Assembly (NCBI GenBank): GCA_017544525.1
Contig: JAFYEA010000030.1
Location: 1-38,968, forward strand
Direction of reading: 5' to 3'
Source of the DNA: Bacilli bacterium
GTDB taxonomy: Bacteria; Bacillota_I; Bacilli_A; RF39; UBA660
Length of the DNA: 38,968 bases
Part shown: positions 37,945-38,968 of the stretch, piece by piece
Layout: every line of letters begins with the position of its first letter
Position numbering within the stretch: the first letter of the stretch is position 1
Notes under the pieces: model-generated
The model's database searches: none
What the model was told of the DNA's origin: nothing
Seen by the model: only the letters and a program-made list of their open reading frames with translations
Program-made: the position numbers and the translations under genes

Positions 37945-38968
37945 ATGGTAGAATCATTAAGTAATTATGGAATACAAAATGAACAAGCAGTTACAGATAC
38001 AAATGGAGTTGTTTTAGGACACTATTATACTATTCGAGGTGGTAATGGCGGCATTTATATTCCAGCAAATATATCTGATGTTTCAGCCGTTGTAACTTGT
38101 TTACCGGGATGCGCTGACTATGGACCTCATGTTTCAGGAACAGGCACGACACAATATAGTGAATATATAAATGAAATATTATCAGGTAATGCTCCAGATT
38201 ATATTGTTTGTTTTAATTATGATGATTCAACTCCAGGATTGAGTTTGGACGTAGTTAATGCTGCAATAAATAATGGAGCGAATATAACAAATGTTGGGGT
38301 AATGGATTTTAGCTGGAGTGGTCAAGCTGGAATGATGATGGGTGGCCAAGTATCTGCACAATACCCTAATATGGATGTTAGAATAGCAAATATTGATGCA
38401 GCTTTATTAGATGCGTATAACCAACATGTAGCATCAATGCAATCAGGGAACACTCATAGTAGTCTTGATCCAATAAGAGCAAATATTGATAATCAAGTGT
38501 TAGTTGTATCTATAATTCCTGATGAATGTGGATGGGAGAATGAACAAGAATATTTACACCAAGTTCAAGTATTGGGTGAAAATGGTCACAATTCTTATTT
38601 AATACTTAGTAATGCGTCTTCTCATGGTGAGTTTAAAACGGAATTTATAAGAATAGGTGGACTTGATTGGTTAGCAGGAGAAGGAAGTTTAAATGGTGAA
38701 ACATATTTATCTTGCCAAAGATATAATACAGAAACAAATTCTTGGGAAGATATTGATATTAATACAGTAACACCAGGCGTTAATAATGCGCTTATGAGGT
38801 CTTTGTTAAACAAGGAAGAATATTTTGCAACATATGGTTCAGAAACAGATGGACACCAAATGAAGTATGAAAAAGATACAACAGTGACAGGAAGATATTC
38901 AGATTTATTAACACTAGGGACATTAAGTTTTCAAAATATAGATCAAAGTGGATTAAATGATACAGTAA
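37945..38968 (+). CDS. Second alpha/beta-hydrolase-like paralogue, cut at the window end
   Basis: 341 residues are visible with no stop; the frame runs off the end. ATG 37945 has AAGGAG 7 bases upstream. The order of strands follows the 36.1 kb protein: GGIYIPANISDVSAVVTCLPG against its YIPVSYDRGDIINVYTFTPG, DYIVCFNYDD against CAIFICYDY, and NVGVMDFSWSGQAGMM against NLGAESFSGGGGNSLM. The FS pair falls at residues 122-123 in both. The last visible part (LGTLSFQNIDQSGLNDTV) matches the entry of the other protein's helical domain (LEHLSINIGSNIDPAISSSL), so the rest probably carries the same WXG-like helices. No signal peptide. Function unknown. Confidence 0.7.
   Translation, partial: MVESLSNYGIQNEQAVTDTNGVVLGHYYTIRGGNGGIYIPANISDVSAVVTCLPGCADYGPHVSGTGTTQYSEYINEILSGNAPDYIVCFNYDDSTPGLSLDVVNAAINNGANITNVGVMDFSWSGQAGMMMGGQVSAQYPNMDVRIANIDAALLDAYNQHVASMQSGNTHSSLDPIRANIDNQVLVVSIIPDECGWENEQEYLHQVQVLGENGHNSYLILSNASSHGEFKTEFIRIGGLDWLAGEGSLNGETYLSCQRYNTETNSWEDIDINTVTPGVNNALMRSLLNKEEYFATYGSETDGHQMKYEKDTTVTGRYSDLLTLGTLSFQNIDQSGLNDTV

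Noticed and set aside
1..38968. Mycoplasma-type code with TGA as tryptophan
   Set aside because: Several genes end in TGA at sensible places (spoVAC, spoVAD, the 13.6 kb gene, the suf regulator) and Trp is written TGG in conserved motifs.
1..38968. CRISPR arrays, rRNA genes, intact insertion sequences or prophage
   Set aside because: No regularly spaced direct repeats, rRNA stretches, transposases, integrases or phage structural genes were seen on either strand.

Overview
The window comes from a strongly AT-rich, low-GC Gram-positive (Bacillota, Bacilli-like) chromosome. It uses the standard code: TGA is a real stop (for example at 3184-3186 and 14155-14157) and Trp is TGG. Several genes imply endospore formation: spoVAC-spoVAD-spoVAE, two YjcZ-type mini-proteins and a sigma-K-like promoter. 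Short intergenic gaps, a shortened RimP, a missing ylxQ and a two-gene Fe-S system suggest a compact genome, possibly an uncultured gut Bacilli lineage; that placement is a guess from gene content.

Layout. 1-155 is the 3' end of a surface-type gene whose last ~40 codons closely match the gene at 36.1-37.9 kb. 209-284 is tRNA-Glu(CTC). 0.36-2.7 kb holds DUF1653, DUF4097-like and DUF1292 proteins and a zincin metalloprotease. 2.75-4.5 kb is the spoVA trio. 4.57-6.9 kb is a membrane protein with scpA-scpB (condensin). 7.0-10.4 kb is dnaG-rpoD-trmK. 10.5-11.7 kb is a PPi-type phosphofructokinase. 11.8-15.6 kb is an accessory stretch with three unrecognised genes, a start-less ORF remnant and tRNA-Leu(CAA). 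15.65-18.3 kb has a membrane protein and a DtxR-type regulator with a minimal SufC-SufB-like pair. 18.4-21.0 kb has a hypothetical gene, a CofE-like ligase and recX. 21.0-25.5 kb has PrsA, the YjcZ peptides, serS, a VanY-like peptidase and an M3-like peptidase. 25.6-31.0 kb has a degenerate polysaccharide-deacetylase-like protein, two unusual AAA+ ATPases on the minus strand, and a sugar-transfer-type ATP-grasp protein between them. 31.0-36.0 kb has an orphan Hpt protein and the rimP-nusA-ylxR-infB-rbfA operon. 36.1 kb to the end has two tandem alpha/beta-hydrolase-like proteins of one family.

Housekeeping modules (condensin loader, primase/sigma, translation initiation) are ordinary and syntenic with other Bacillota. 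The less ordinary material is: (i) the hydrolase-like / WXG-like / Pro-Thr linker / C-terminal-domain protein family at both window edges; (ii) the two Clp-type ATPases with replaced N-termini, one sharing a -35 box with an orphan Hpt gene; (iii) the DtxR-type regulator with a C-terminal cysteine cluster and a palindromic leader in front of the minimal Suf pair. Regulation is very compact: many terminator hairpins contain the stop codon of the gene they end, and several touch or overlap the next promoter's -35 box. Promoters commonly match extended -10 TGnTATAAT with 17-bp spacers. All family assignments were made by eye.
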